From the NCBI RefSeq assembly GCF_031583145.1, contig NZ_CP134050.1, forward strand, positions 717,739-781,738: a DNA stretch of 64,000 nt, read 5' to 3'. The notes below the pieces were generated by a model. The model saw nothing but the letters and a program-made list of their open reading frames with translations. It ran no database searches and was not told the origin of the DNA. A program made the translations under genes and the position numbers. This document shows, piece by piece, positions 1 to 8,634 of the stretch (within the stretch, counting starts at the first letter, position 1; every line of letters begins with the position of its first letter). The DNA is from Brevibacillus brevis. GTDB taxonomy: Bacteria > Bacillota > Bacilli > Brevibacillales > Brevibacillaceae.

Positions 1-1824
1 TATATGCGCGATGCGTTGCCGAACGCTTCTTATATTGGCTTTACCGGAACGCCGGTCGAATTGACAGACAAAAATACGCCCGCCGTTTTCGGTGACTACA
101 TCGATATTTACGATATGACCCGGGCTGTAGAAGATGGAACGACGGTCAGAATTTATTATGAAAGCCGCATTGCCCGCCTGGAGTTATCGGAGGCGGAGCG
201 CCCAGTCATCGACAGCGAGTATGAGGAAATTACGGAATATCAGGAATATACGCAGCGGGAGCGTTTGAAGTCGCGTTGGGCTCGGCTAGAAGCGTTGGCC
301 GGTACGGAGAAGCGGGTCAAGAAAGTCGCGCAAGATGTCGTCGAACATTTCGAGCAACGGCAGAAAGCCGGCTTCGGCAAAGCGATGATTGTTGTGATGT
401 CGCGGCGGATTGCCATCGATATGTACAAAGCGATTGTGGCGCTCCGACCGGATTGGCATAGCGACGACGACAATGAAGGCAAGATCAAGATCGTCATGAC
501 CGGAAGTTCCAGCGATCCGGAGGAATGGCAACCGTTTATCGGCAACAAGCGGCGACGTGAACATCTCGCGAAGCGGATGAAAGATGTGAACGATCCGCTT
601 CAGATCGTCATTGTCCGTGATATGTGGCTGACCGGTTTTGACGTGCCGAGCATGAATACCATGTACATTGACAAGCCGATGAAAGGTCATAATCTGATGC
701 AGGCGATCGCCCGCGTGAATCGGGTATTCCGTGACAAGCCGGGTGGTTTGATCGTCGACTATATCGGAATTGCGGATTTACTGAAATCGGCGCTACAACA
801 ATATACGGAAAATGACCGCAAAACCGCTGGTATCGATACAGACCAAGCCGTTGATTTTATGCTGGAAAGGCTGCAGCTCATCCGCGAATTGCTCCATAGG
901 TATGACTATAGCAAATTTGCTTCCGAGAAAGCATCCGAACGGATGAAGACCATTGTTGAGACGGTCGATTACGTACTTGGATTAGGTGAAGATAGCAAAC
1001 GGAACTTCCTAAATTGGACGACGGAATTAGCGAGAGCCTTCTCGCTTTGCGCGACGACTCCCGCCGCTGAGGAAGTTAATGTCGAAATTAGTTTCTTCAA
1101 AGCGGTAAAATCCGGTATTATTAAGTTGATAACTGATGAGAACAGGAAGAAAACGACGAAAGAACTCGACGCTGAGTTGAATCAGCTCATTTCGAAATCG
1201 GTCGTATCCGATGAAGTTGTCGATATTCTGGAAGCTGTTGGTTTGCAGAAACCGAACATCGCGATACTTTCGGATGAGTTCCTGGAACATGTGCGCGGGT
1301 TGAAGCAGAAGAATCTGGCTGTGGAACTTCTTCGCAGGTTGCTTCAGGGTAAAGTGAAGGCCGTTTCCCGGACCAGTATTGTGCAGTCGAAGAAATTTTC
1401 CAAGATGCTGGAGGAAGCCATTCGGAAATACAACAATCGTACCATCGAAACGACACAGGTTATTGAAGAACTGATCCAGATGGCTAAAGAAATGAACGCT
1501 GCCGTTAAGCGCGGCGAAGATCTCGGTCTGATCAAGGAAGAGCTGGCTTTCTATGATGCGCTCGCTTCGAATGAATCGGCCAAGGAACTGATGGGCGATC
1601 TCATGTTGAAGCAGATTGCACATGAGCTGACCCAAGCGATCAAGAGCAACATCAAGGTCGACTGGACACTTCGTGAGAATGTACGGGCTCAGATGCGGAT
1701 TACGGTTAAGCGGCTGTTGAAGAAATACGGTTACCCGCCGGATCTGGAGAAAATGGCAATTGATTTGGTGCTTCAGCAGGCGGAATTAATGGCGCAGGCG
1801 GAGACGGAAGAATTTAAATATTAA
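1..1824 (+). CDS. hsdR: Type I restriction enzyme R subunit (HsdR), 3' part only
   Basis: The reading frame is open from the first base, so the N-terminal nuclease and Walker A regions lie outside the window. About 607 residues remain, against roughly 1000 for the family. The visible part carries the SF2 helicase motif GFTGTP near fragment residues 13-18, then [16 protein letters not shown] and [10 protein letters not shown] near residues 207-243, which are the typical late helicase motifs of HsdR. The charged helical C-terminus fits the HsdS/HsdM-contacting end. HsdR is the ATP-driven translocase and endonuclease of a type I restriction-modification complex that cuts unmodified foreign DNA. 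The stop is followed after 68 bases by a second defence operon. hsdM and hsdS would be expected upstream, outside the window. Confidence 0.95.
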   Translation, partial: YMRDALPNASYIGFTGTPVELTDKNTPAVFGDYIDIYDMTRAVEDGTTVRIYYESRIARLELSEAERPVIDSEYEEITEYQEYTQRERLKSRWARLEALAGTEKRVKKVAQDVVEHFEQRQKAGFGKAMIVVMSRRIAIDMYKAIVALRPDWHSDDDNEGKIKIVMTGSSSDPEEWQPFIGNKRRREHLAKRMKDVNDPLQIVIVRDMWLTGFDVPSMNTMYIDKPMKGHNLMQAIARVNRVFRDKPGGLIVDYIGIADLLKSALQQYTENDRKTAGIDTDQAVDFMLERLQLIRELLHRYDYSKFASEKASERMKTIVETVDYVLGLGEDSKRNFLNWTTELARAFSLCATTPAAEEVNVEISFFKAVKSGIIKLITDENRKKTTKELDAELNQLISKSVVSDEVVDILEAVGLQKPNIAILSDEFLEHVRGLKQKNLAVELLRRLLQGKVKAVSRTSIVQSKKFSKMLEEAIRKYNNRTIETTQVIEELIQMAKEMNAAVKRGEDLGLIKEELAFYDALASNESAKELMGDLMLKQIAHELTQAIKSNIKVDWTLRENVRAQMRITVKRLLKKYGYPPDLEKMAIDLVLQQAELMAQAETEEFKY

Positions 1825-1892
1825 ATGACATCAGGGCGTGGCAGATTTATTATTGCCACGTCCTATGTATTTTGATTTGTTGGAGGAGAAAT

Positions 1893-2510
1893 GTGATTAA
1901 TAACCCAATTGATCTAGTAAAGGAACTTAAAAGAAAAGCTGAACAAAACAGACAAATGCATTTTAGCATGTGTAGGAAAGCTAATCGGTTAAATAAAACA
2001 TTACATGCTTTAGCATTAATAGGTTCTTCAGCAACAGCGATATTAACCTTCTCTGAGTATAAAACATTCCTTCCATGGTTTCCGGATCTTTCAGATAGTG
2101 AATATAAACTTACGATTGGTGTTTTTGCAGGACTTGTATTTATTTTAACAATCCTAGAAGAATACTTCCGGTTCGGGGAAAAGGCAGTTTCTCACGAATC
2201 GATTGGAAAACAACTGACTTTATTTATTCGTAAAGCCAGCATAATTGAAGATTACGAAGTTATAACAGGCGATGATATTGATAAATTAACAAGTGAATAT
2301 AATAGCATTCATGAAAATGCTCCAATCATTCCAGATCGTATATTCTTGAAGGAAAAACAACGTCTTAGAATCAAAATTGGGATTAGCAAACAACTTGAAG
2401 TAACACCGCACATGAGCATATGGTTTTATAGATTGAGAATGAAAATTAAACAATTTAGTGCGCTGGAAAGTAGGAGTGAAGATAATGGTCGAGAAGAGCC
2501 AAACCAATAA
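1893..2510 (+). CDS. SLATT-type two-TM protein, candidate CBASS effector
   Basis: A 205-residue protein. I chose the GTG at 1893 because GGAGG lies 6-10 bases before it; the ATG at 1891 is out of frame and stops at once. An N-terminal basic amphipathic helix (residues 1-36) is followed by two hydrophobic segments near 37-53 and 73-89 and a long charged cytosolic tail. This is the architecture of SLATT domains (SMODS and SLOG-associating 2TM effectors). Such proteins are predicted to form membrane pores when a nucleotide second messenger is made. Its stop overlaps the QueC-like gene by 26 bases, so the two are translationally coupled. Codon use is AT-rich compared with hsdR and the housekeeping genes. 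The family assignment rests on topology and context; the effector role is inference. Confidence 0.75.
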   Translation: MINNPIDLVKELKRKAEQNRQMHFSMCRKANRLNKTLHALALIGSSATAILTFSEYKTFLPWFPDLSDSEYKLTIGVFAGLVFILTILEEYFRFGEKAVSHESIGKQLTLFIRKASIIEDYEVITGDDIDKLTSEYNSIHENAPIIPDRIFLKEKQRLRIKIGISKQLEVTPHMSIWFYRLRMKIKQFSALESRSEDNGREEPNQ

Positions 2511-3069
2511 AGTGTTGATTTTATTGAGCGGCGGAATTGACTCTACTTCCTTAGTTCATTATTACCTCTCAAAAGGAGAAAAAATAGAAGCAATTTTTTT
2601 TGATTACGGCCAACTAAGTTGCGAGCGAGAATATCAGTCAGCTATAGCAATTAGTAAACACTACGACATTCAAATTAAACGAGTAAACTTAGGGTTTACG
2701 ATTCGTGACCAAGAAGGTGAATTTTATTGTCGTAACGCTCTTTTTGTTTTAGCTGCATGCAGTTTTCTTGGAAATTCCGCATCTTATATCTCAATAGGTG
2801 TTCATTCTGGTACACCATACTATGATTCAACACCAGCGTTTATTAGAGATACTCAGACGATACTTGATGGCTATTTCGGTGGCGTATTTAGAATCACAGC
2901 ACCATTCCTTGAATTCTCAAAAGAACAAGTGTATGAATACGCTCTGCGTGAAAGTGTGCCCATTCACCTAACATATAGCTGTGAAATGGGACAACAAGAG
3001 CCATGTGGAAGCTGTCTATCTTGCATTGATAGGAGGATGTTAGATGAAAAATCACCAAGGAAAGATTAG
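2485..3069 (+). CDS. cap9: QueC-like enzyme of a type IV CBASS-like operon (Cap9-like)
   Basis: A 194-residue member of the QueC (7-cyano-7-deazaguanine synthase) fold. The ATG at 2485 has GGAG 8 bases upstream, which is better than the upstream in-frame start. The PP-loop motif SGGIDS is at residues 15-20. Four cysteines near the C-terminus (166, 174, 177, 180, spacing C-x7-C-x2-C-x2-C) match the QueC zinc site, so ATP and zinc binding look intact. Housekeeping QueC turns 7-carboxy-7-deazaguanine into preQ0. No queD, queE or queF lies nearby, and the gene sits between a SLATT gene and a TGT-like gene in a defence operon. That points to the Cap9 lineage of type IV CBASS rather than queuosine synthesis. 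The next gene overlaps its 3' end by 26 bases. Confidence 0.8.
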   Translation: MVEKSQTNKVLILLSGGIDSTSLVHYYLSKGEKIEAIFFDYGQLSCEREYQSAIAISKHYDIQIKRVNLGFTIRDQEGEFYCRNALFVLAACSFLGNSASYISIGVHSGTPYYDSTPAFIRDTQTILDGYFGGVFRITAPFLEFSKEQVYEYALRESVPIHLTYSCEMGQQEPCGSCLSCIDRRMLDEKSPRKD

Positions 3070-4006
3070 ATATATTGAAAAGATTGGAAAAAGAACCCCA
3101 ATTCTTATTCCTTCGTTCTCTAGCAAAGGTTTTCCCCATGTGAAAGATTTGCATAATTATCTGAAACATAAACTCACAGAAGCATCCCTGGTCAGCACTT
3201 ATGACTTGTACTATGGAAATTTAGAAATTGATCAAATTTATGAGTCCGATATTCTTTTTGTTGATAGCGGTGGCTACGAGAGAAACCGTGAACATGATGT
3301 CTCAGATATTTATGGTACTTTGTATTTTCCAAACGAATGGAATGTTAGCCTGTACGAAGAACAGGCAAGTAAACTAAAAACCATAACAGATATTGTGCTT
3401 ATTAATTATGATTATCAAGAACCGCTCCCAATGGAAGTTCAATTAAATCGCGCAAGAGTAAATTTTGAGAAGTTTCCAGACTTCGCGTCGGACTTTTTAT
3501 GCAAACCAACATCAAATGAAGAATCACTAATTAACGTCAATGACGTTGTTCAAAATGTAAATCTTCTAGCTCCTTTTGACATATTAGGGTTTACTGAAAA
3601 GGAGTTGGGCCACTCAATACTTGAAAGGGTTAACAATATCTACAGGATCAGAAAAGCACTAACCGATGCTGGATTGGATAAACCGATACATATTTTCGGA
3701 TGTTTGGATCCGTTATCGGTTGCTTTATTTTTTCTTTGTGGTGCAGACATATTTGATGGACTGTCTTGGCTCCGATTCTCATTTAAGAACGGAATACCTG
3801 TTTATATGAACCATTATTCAATTAGTAACGGCTACTGGAACAAACATGAAAATGAAGTTAAGGTTTTGGGGTTTTCAGAGAACCTATGTGAGTTATCCAA
3901 ATTAAAATATCGGTTGGAAAAGTTCTTGCGTTCATCGGATTGGGACGATATTGGAGTATCAGAACATGATCTTAAGCAATTGATGGTTATTCTAGAAGTC
4001 CGGTGA
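3044..4006 (+). CDS. cap10: TGT-like enzyme (Cap10-like), 3' end altered by an IS
   Basis: A 320-residue protein related to tRNA-guanine transglycosylases. The start has a GGAGG site and lies inside the QueC-like gene. DSGGYE at residues 74-79 matches the DSGGFQ motif that carries the general acid/base Asp. ADIFDGLSW near 234-242 corresponds to the TGT nucleophile region, with Asp238 the likely nucleophile. The zinc motif of bacterial TGTs is absent, as expected for a divergent paralogue. TGTs exchange guanine for a 7-deazaguanine; here the substrate is unknown. An IS1182-like element entered at codons for Leu-Glu near the end. The present C-terminus ends LEVR, whereas the uninterrupted frame would have ended LEQIGEHKSNE. 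Only about nine terminal residues are lost, so the enzyme may still work. Confidence 0.8.
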   Translation: MKNHQGKIRYIEKIGKRTPILIPSFSSKGFPHVKDLHNYLKHKLTEASLVSTYDLYYGNLEIDQIYESDILFVDSGGYERNREHDVSDIYGTLYFPNEWNVSLYEEQASKLKTITDIVLINYDYQEPLPMEVQLNRARVNFEKFPDFASDFLCKPTSNEESLINVNDVVQNVNLLAPFDILGFTEKELGHSILERVNNIYRIRKALTDAGLDKPIHIFGCLDPLSVALFFLCGADIFDGLSWLRFSFKNGIPVYMNHYSISNGYWNKHENEVKVLGFSENLCELSKLKYRLEKFLRSSDWDDIGVSEHDLKQLMVILEVR

Positions 4007-5546
4007 AAAAGTCCGCGTAAGCAGGCCTTTATCACGGGTTTGTCGAATTTATATCGTAACACGATGATCGAAAGAGTGATTGAACATGAAAGCCTATAAG
4101 TCATCGGCTATCCAGCCTCAGATGTTCCAATTTGTGGATATGGATGAACTCGTACCGAAAAAGCACATCTTGCGCCAACTGAACGAAGCGCTTGATTTTT
4201 CCATCGTCCATGATTGGGTGGCGCCGCTGTATACGGAACGTACCGGACGCCCGGCGGCTGACCCGGAGCGGATGGTTCGACTCATGCTGCTTTCGTATTT
4301 GTTCAACCATTCCGAACGGGAATTGTATCAACTGTTGCCCATGCATGGGGGCTACTTGTGGTTTTGCGGACTGGATTTCGAATCCGTCTTGCGCCCGGAT
4401 CCATCCAGGCCGTCCCTGCCGGATCGGACGACCTTGGTGAAGACCCGGAAATTGTGGCGAAAACACGGTATTTTCGACACGCTCATGAAACATGTCGTCG
4501 ATCAGTGCATCGCCGCCGGACTGGTCCAACCCGATGTAGATGCGGGAGTCGACGGTTCCCAAGTACGCGCCAACGCTTCTATCCACAGCTTGAAAGAAAT
4601 CACTCTGGCACCTGTGGAGTCGATTGAAGACTACCTGGCTCGCATGGCCCGGCAAGACGAGCAACCCGAAGGTGACGCCGCTGATTCCGATGATGACAGA
4701 CGGCCGCCCGCACCGCCCACGCGAACAGAACGGCGTCTGGAAGACGAAGCGACACATGAAGATTTTCATGGCAAAAGGTTCTCGAACAAGACCTACCGCA
4801 GCGTGACGGACCCGGATGCTCGCTTGTACAAAAAGAGCAACGGTCAGGAAGCGCATTTGCGGTATTTGGTGCATCATGTGACGGATGTCAAATCCGGCGT
4901 CATTCTGTCTACGCAAGCGAGCATCGCGTCCGGAACGGCTGAACGCGAGACGAGCTTGCAACAGCTGGCCGCGATCCGTTTTGCCCATCCGCAAATCCGG
5001 ATTCGCACGCTTTCTGCCGATAAAGCCTACGGTACGACAGATTATCTGCAAGCGCTGTTCGAGCAAGGGATTATTCCTCTGGTTTCGCTTCGCAACCTGG
5101 CACTGGAAGATGTACCGACTTGGAAACGCCAAACGAACGATCCGAAGAAACAACGCAAGCGTCTGGCCAAAATCCGAGAAATCCAAATCCGCAACAAAGC
5201 CAAACAAATTCAGCTCAAGGGTTCTTACCGTCATCTGCAAAAGTTACGGACGCGGTGCGAGCATGTGTTTGCCGAAAGCAAAGTCGCGCATGGCCTGGGT
5301 CGCGCGCGGAGCCGCGGCCTGGATTGCATGCAGGAGCAGGCACTGCTCACGGCAATCGTTCAAAATCTGAAAAAACTATGCCGGTTTAAGAAGAAACGAC
5401 CCCAAACCGGTATTTCGGCATGTCCAAAACCGAAATCCGTGATGATGGAGGCGGTGTCGGACCTGCTCATTTCGGCGTTGGTTGGGTTGTTTTCCTCTTT
5501 TTTCATGCCGAAGAGACGGATACAACTGACTTAAATCACCGGACTT
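3996..5546 (+). mobile_element. IS1182-family insertion sequence
   Basis: A 1551-base element bounded by perfect 11-base terminal inverted repeats: AAGTCCGGTGA at 3996-4006 and its complement at 5536-5546. It is flanked by the tetranucleotide CTAG at 3992-3995 and 5547-5550, which I read as a 4-base target duplication at a palindromic target. It carries one transposase gene in the direction of the host operon. Deleting the element and one CTAG joins two AT-rich flanks into one continuous Cap10-like reading frame, which confirms the ends. GC content and codon use differ clearly from the flanks. Confidence 0.9.
4086..5534 (+). CDS. IS1182-family transposase
   Basis: About 482 residues from the ATG at 4086; a TTG two codons upstream is also possible. 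It has the layout of IS1182 transposases. The N-terminal domain contains RPAADPERMVRLMLLSYLF. The RNase H-like catalytic core has the first Asp in VDAGVDGSQVRANAS, near residues 150-165, and the second in LSADKAYGTTDYL. The C-terminal region around RTRCEHVFAESKVAHGLGRARSRG, near 390-415, contains the final acidic residue. An Asp/Glu-rich linker lies in the middle. The frame is intact, so the element may be active. There is no clear terminator between its stop and the CD-NTase gene, so element-derived transcription could reach it. Confidence 0.92.
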   Translation: MKAYKSSAIQPQMFQFVDMDELVPKKHILRQLNEALDFSIVHDWVAPLYTERTGRPAADPERMVRLMLLSYLFNHSERELYQLLPMHGGYLWFCGLDFESVLRPDPSRPSLPDRTTLVKTRKLWRKHGIFDTLMKHVVDQCIAAGLVQPDVDAGVDGSQVRANASIHSLKEITLAPVESIEDYLARMARQDEQPEGDAADSDDDRRPPAPPTRTERRLEDEATHEDFHGKRFSNKTYRSVTDPDARLYKKSNGQEAHLRYLVHHVTDVKSGVILSTQASIASGTAERETSLQQLAAIRFAHPQIRIRTLSADKAYGTTDYLQALFEQGIIPLVSLRNLALEDVPTWKRQTNDPKKQRKRLAKIREIQIRNKAKQIQLKGSYRHLQKLRTRCEHVFAESKVAHGLGRARSRGLDCMQEQALLTAIVQNLKKLCRFKKKRPQTGISACPKPKSVMMEAVSDLLISALVGLFSSFFMPKRRIQLT

Positions 5547-5595
5547 CTAGAACAGATCGGGGAACACAAAAGTAATGAGTAGAGGGGGAAAAAGA

Positions 5596-6525
5596 ATGAG
5601 CGGTAGTGGTGGTGGCTACAGTGTTCCGAGAAAAACACTTGCCGAACTGGAGAAAGAAAGAGCAGCAAAAGAAGAAGGTGAAAAATTTGAAACTGAACTA
5701 AATAAGTATATCAAAGAGTTATTGAAAGACATAAACGATCGTGATGTGGAAGGAATAAACCGACACTTAGAAACATTGAGAAATGCTTTGGAAAAGGACA
5801 TAGAAGGTTATGTGGATCTTAAATTTGGTGGTTCCATCATGAAAAACACATATGCTGATGGCTTAAGTGACGTTGATATGCTGGTTCAAATCAATAATAG
5901 TGAATTGGCTGGCGCAAAACCGAATGATGTGTTGAAATTTTTTAGTGAACAGATTAAACGTCGTCTTCCGAACACAGAAGTTAAGATTGGAAAGTTGGCA
6001 GTTACAGTAAAATTTGCTTCAGGACATGAAGTTCAGTTGTTACCCAGTGTAAAAACAGAATCCGGATATCGCATAGCTCGTCCTGGCGAAAATAGTTGGA
6101 GCAATGTCATTAAACCAAAGAAATTTGCAGAGAAGTTGACCTCTGTTAATCAAGCGAACGCTAATAAAGTGGTTCCACTGATTAAGCTCATGAAAAAGAT
6201 AAATGCTAGTTTTCCGCCTCATAAGCAACTTTCAGGGTATCACATTGAGTCTCTTGCAATTGATGCTTTTAAGAATGCTACATCTGTACCTAAGACGTAC
6301 AAAGGAATGGTGGAGCATTTCTGCCGACATGCAGAAAAAGCAGTGTTGAGACCAATAACTGATAGTACTGGTCAATCCGTTCATGTAGATAATTATTTAG
6401 GTGGGGCAAATAGTGTTGAACGTCAAAGAGTGAGTACAACTTTTAAACAATTACTAAAGCGGATTGAAACTGCGAATAATACTAACTCGTTCTCTTCATG
6501 GAAATCTATACTTGAAGGTGAATGA
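5596..6525 (+). CDS. CD-NTase-like nucleotidyltransferase of the CBASS-like operon
   Basis: A 309-residue protein from the ATG at 5596, chosen because GAGGGGG precedes it by about 8 bases. An ATG at 5575 lacks a good site and would fall inside the uninterrupted Cap10-like gene. The pol-beta-type core is visible: GGS at residues 78-80 and DVD at 92-94 (Asp92, Asp94). The third position of the metal triad falls in HEVQLLPSV, where the usual Asp before LVP reads Gln and a Glu stands two residues earlier. The C-terminal helical half fits the OAS1/CdnX shape. The N-terminus is strikingly glycine-rich (MSGSGGGYSVPRK). CD-NTases make cyclic di- or oligonucleotides after phage sensing and activate an effector, here probably the SLATT protein. 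Its coding sequence is AT-rich like the other operon members. Confidence 0.82.
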   Translation: MSGSGGGYSVPRKTLAELEKERAAKEEGEKFETELNKYIKELLKDINDRDVEGINRHLETLRNALEKDIEGYVDLKFGGSIMKNTYADGLSDVDMLVQINNSELAGAKPNDVLKFFSEQIKRRLPNTEVKIGKLAVTVKFASGHEVQLLPSVKTESGYRIARPGENSWSNVIKPKKFAEKLTSVNQANANKVVPLIKLMKKINASFPPHKQLSGYHIESLAIDAFKNATSVPKTYKGMVEHFCRHAEKAVLRPITDSTGQSVHVDNYLGGANSVERQRVSTTFKQLLKRIETANNTNSFSSWKSILEGE

Positions 6526-6552
6526 TCAAAAACGACCTTCATAGTAGTTTCT

Positions 6553-6693
6553 TAGTCTAATACTTTATTTTTTCGAGGAATCGTTTTAATAAACCCTGAC
6601 CTGAATGAGTCTAAAACTTATTTTTCAAAAGCTGACGATTTTCCACCTCAAAAACCGCGTCAAATCAGCAATTGTAGTCTAATACTTTATTTT
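6553..6693. repeat. Direct repeat pair with a third degenerate copy after the defence operon
   Basis: TAGTCTAATACTTTATTTT occurs exactly at 6553-6571 and again at 6675-6693. A weaker copy (AGTCTAAAACTTATTTTT) starts at 6608. The gap between the CD-NTase stop and the PucR gene holds little else. The copies could mark an island boundary or a transcription-termination/regulatory region. No long hairpin is evident. Confidence 0.6.
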
Positions 6694-6744
6694 CACTGAA
6701 CATTATCTACTTCTAGGAAGGTTAGGCCGAGAGGAGGATCGAAA

Positions 6745-8424
6745 ATGGGGATCACGGTGCAGGAGATGCTGCGGTTGGACGCGCTGCAAAGTTTACGTGT
6801 TATCGCCGGTTTCGATGGTTTGGACAGGATCATCAATCAGGTAAATGTTTTGGAAATGCCCATAACCGAAGTGGAGCATTTGGTTTTGGGAGGCGAGCTT
6901 GTGCTGACCACCTTTCACAGCTTGAAAGATGATCTGGAGGCACAAGTGAATACGATTAAAAAGCTTGCTGAAAACGGGGCAGCAGCTTTGGGGATTCATC
7001 CGATGATTGCTGACAAGATCATGCAGAAGGCGATCGTGGAGGCAGCGAATATTTCTGGCCTTCCTGTCATTTTGTTGCCTCCTGCGATGCCTTATGCTAC
7101 GGTTTTTTCTGCCGTGTTGGGGACGATCCTGAATCGGCAATCACAGTTGTTGAAACAATCGGAAGAGATTAACCGGGAGATGACCCGTGTCATACTGTAT
7201 GGCGGTGATGTGAATGCGATTGCCAAGACGTTGACCGGATTAATCAAGCAGCCGGTAATGATTACCGACGATATGTTCGAAATTTTGGCTTTAGGGTCAA
7301 AAGAAGCGGCAGAACATTCGTTTTTAAAAAAGTGTTTGCTTATGACAGAAATGTCGGAGCGGATTCAGTTTGATAAAGCTGGAAACTGGACACACGATTC
7401 TGCGATGGAGATGGTGTTTCACTCCAGCTTGTTTGAGATAGAGGGGCAGTCTGTACGGCTGATCGTTATGCCTGCAGGAGTAATAAGCGATCCTCTGGGG
7501 TACATTTTTACCTTAGAGATGGGGGCTCCCTTACAAGAGCTTGATTTCATTGCTATCTCGCACGCTTCTACTGCGGTCGCTCTGGAGATTGCCAAGCAGC
7601 GGGCGATTACCGAAGCGAAAAGGCGAATGCGAAGTGACTTTTTGACGGAAATGTTCGAAGGGAAATATGTTAGAGAAGAGGATTTGTACGAGAGAGCGAG
7701 AGCGGTCGGGCTCAATCTGGTGAAAAAACATATGGTGCTGGTCATGCGTTTTGACTTCAGCGATGGTCTTGAAAAAGAGATGGGTAAATTGGAAAGCCGC
7801 ATCCACGCGGCGGTCCGGTCAACAATCAATCAGCATGCTCCCAAATGCAATTTTGTGGTAAAGGGGGACATGTTGGTCATTTTCATTCATTTTGACAGGC
7901 AATTTGACAAGCAACATTCGCAACAAGAGGCGAAAAATCTTGCGGTCCTCTTAAAAGATGCTATCGAAGCGGGAAGCGGCAAAGCCCGCGCATCTGCTGG
8001 GATCGGCGGTTTTTATCCGTCGCCGTTGAATTTGGACCAAAGCTACAGGGAAGCGCTGCAAGCTCTTGAGCTCGGCTGCAAAATGTTTGGGACAGGCAGT
8101 ATTACAGCAGTGAATGAGCTGGGGGTATTCGGGATTCTGGGGGAAATATCCGGCAAGTTGTTAGACCGGTTTACAACGGGGCTTCTCGATCAGCTCTATC
8201 AATATGATGCCAAAAATCAAACGGATCTCGTAAAGACGGTGGAAGCGTATCTGGATGAAAAGGAAATCTTTACAGATGTCGCAAAGCGGTTGTTCGTACA
8301 TCCCAATACGGTCAAATACCGGATTGAAAAAGCGAAGGAGATTCTCGGGTTTGATCCATTTAAAAAGCCTGAGGAAAGATTGAATTTCCATCTGGCGCTG
8401 AAGGCCAGGAAGCTATTGCCATAA
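6745..8424 (+). CDS. PucR-family transcriptional regulator
   Basis: A 559-residue protein with the three-part layout of PucR/CdaR regulators. It has an N-terminal PucR ligand domain (about 1-125, beginning MGITVQEMLRLDALQ), a central GGDEF-like region (about 290-430) and a C-terminal helix-turn-helix (about 495-550, with DVAKRLFVHPNTVKYRIEKAKEIL). GAGAGGAGG lies just upstream of the ATG. PucR regulators control purine, hydantoin and related ring-opening catabolic genes. It stands alone in front of the racemase/MFS/hydantoinase cluster on the same strand, with a terminator between, so it is the likely activator of that cluster. The actual ligand cannot be read from the sequence. Confidence 0.88.
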   Translation: MGITVQEMLRLDALQSLRVIAGFDGLDRIINQVNVLEMPITEVEHLVLGGELVLTTFHSLKDDLEAQVNTIKKLAENGAAALGIHPMIADKIMQKAIVEAANISGLPVILLPPAMPYATVFSAVLGTILNRQSQLLKQSEEINREMTRVILYGGDVNAIAKTLTGLIKQPVMITDDMFEILALGSKEAAEHSFLKKCLLMTEMSERIQFDKAGNWTHDSAMEMVFHSSLFEIEGQSVRLIVMPAGVISDPLGYIFTLEMGAPLQELDFIAISHASTAVALEIAKQRAITEAKRRMRSDFLTEMFEGKYVREEDLYERARAVGLNLVKKHMVLVMRFDFSDGLEKEMGKLESRIHAAVRSTINQHAPKCNFVVKGDMLVIFIHFDRQFDKQHSQQEAKNLAVLLKDAIEAGSGKARASAGIGGFYPSPLNLDQSYREALQALELGCKMFGTGSITAVNELGVFGILGEISGKLLDRFTTGLLDQLYQYDAKNQTDLVKTVEAYLDEKEIFTDVAKRLFVHPNTVKYRIEKAKEILGFDPFKKPEERLNFHLALKARKLLP

Positions 8425-8433
8425 AAGAAGCGC

Positions 8434-8480
8434 AAAACAGCTCGTTTTGTCTGCGATAGACAAAGAAACGGGCTGTTTTT
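8434..8480 (+). terminator. Rho-independent terminator after the PucR gene
   Basis: The arms AAAACAGCTCGTTTTGTC and GACAAAGAAACGGGCTGTTTT pair with small mismatches around a 7-base loop and run into TTTTTTG. It separates the regulator transcript from the catabolic operon that starts at 8635. Confidence 0.8.
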
Positions 8481-8634
8481 TGTTTGTTTGAAATATTAAG
8501 ATTATTATTTTTGTGTGAAATAATGTGAACAGAAACAAGCAGTATGACTGAAAGCTATGCAGGAGAGGGGGCTGTGGGCTGCATGATGGACACACAAGAT
8601 TGGGAAAAACCAAAACCGATGAGGGGGCATTCAC

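Noticed and set aside
2485..3069. Housekeeping queC for queuosine synthesis
   Set aside because: No queD, queE or queF is nearby, and the gene overlaps SLATT and TGT-like genes in a defence operon.
4101..5240. Minus-strand frame inside the IS1182 element
   Set aside because: It is a shadow of the transposase gene and shows no recognisable protein features.
5575..5595. CD-NTase start at ATG 5575
   Set aside because: It lacks a ribosome site and lies inside the reconstructed end of the TGT-like gene; ATG 5596 has a strong site.
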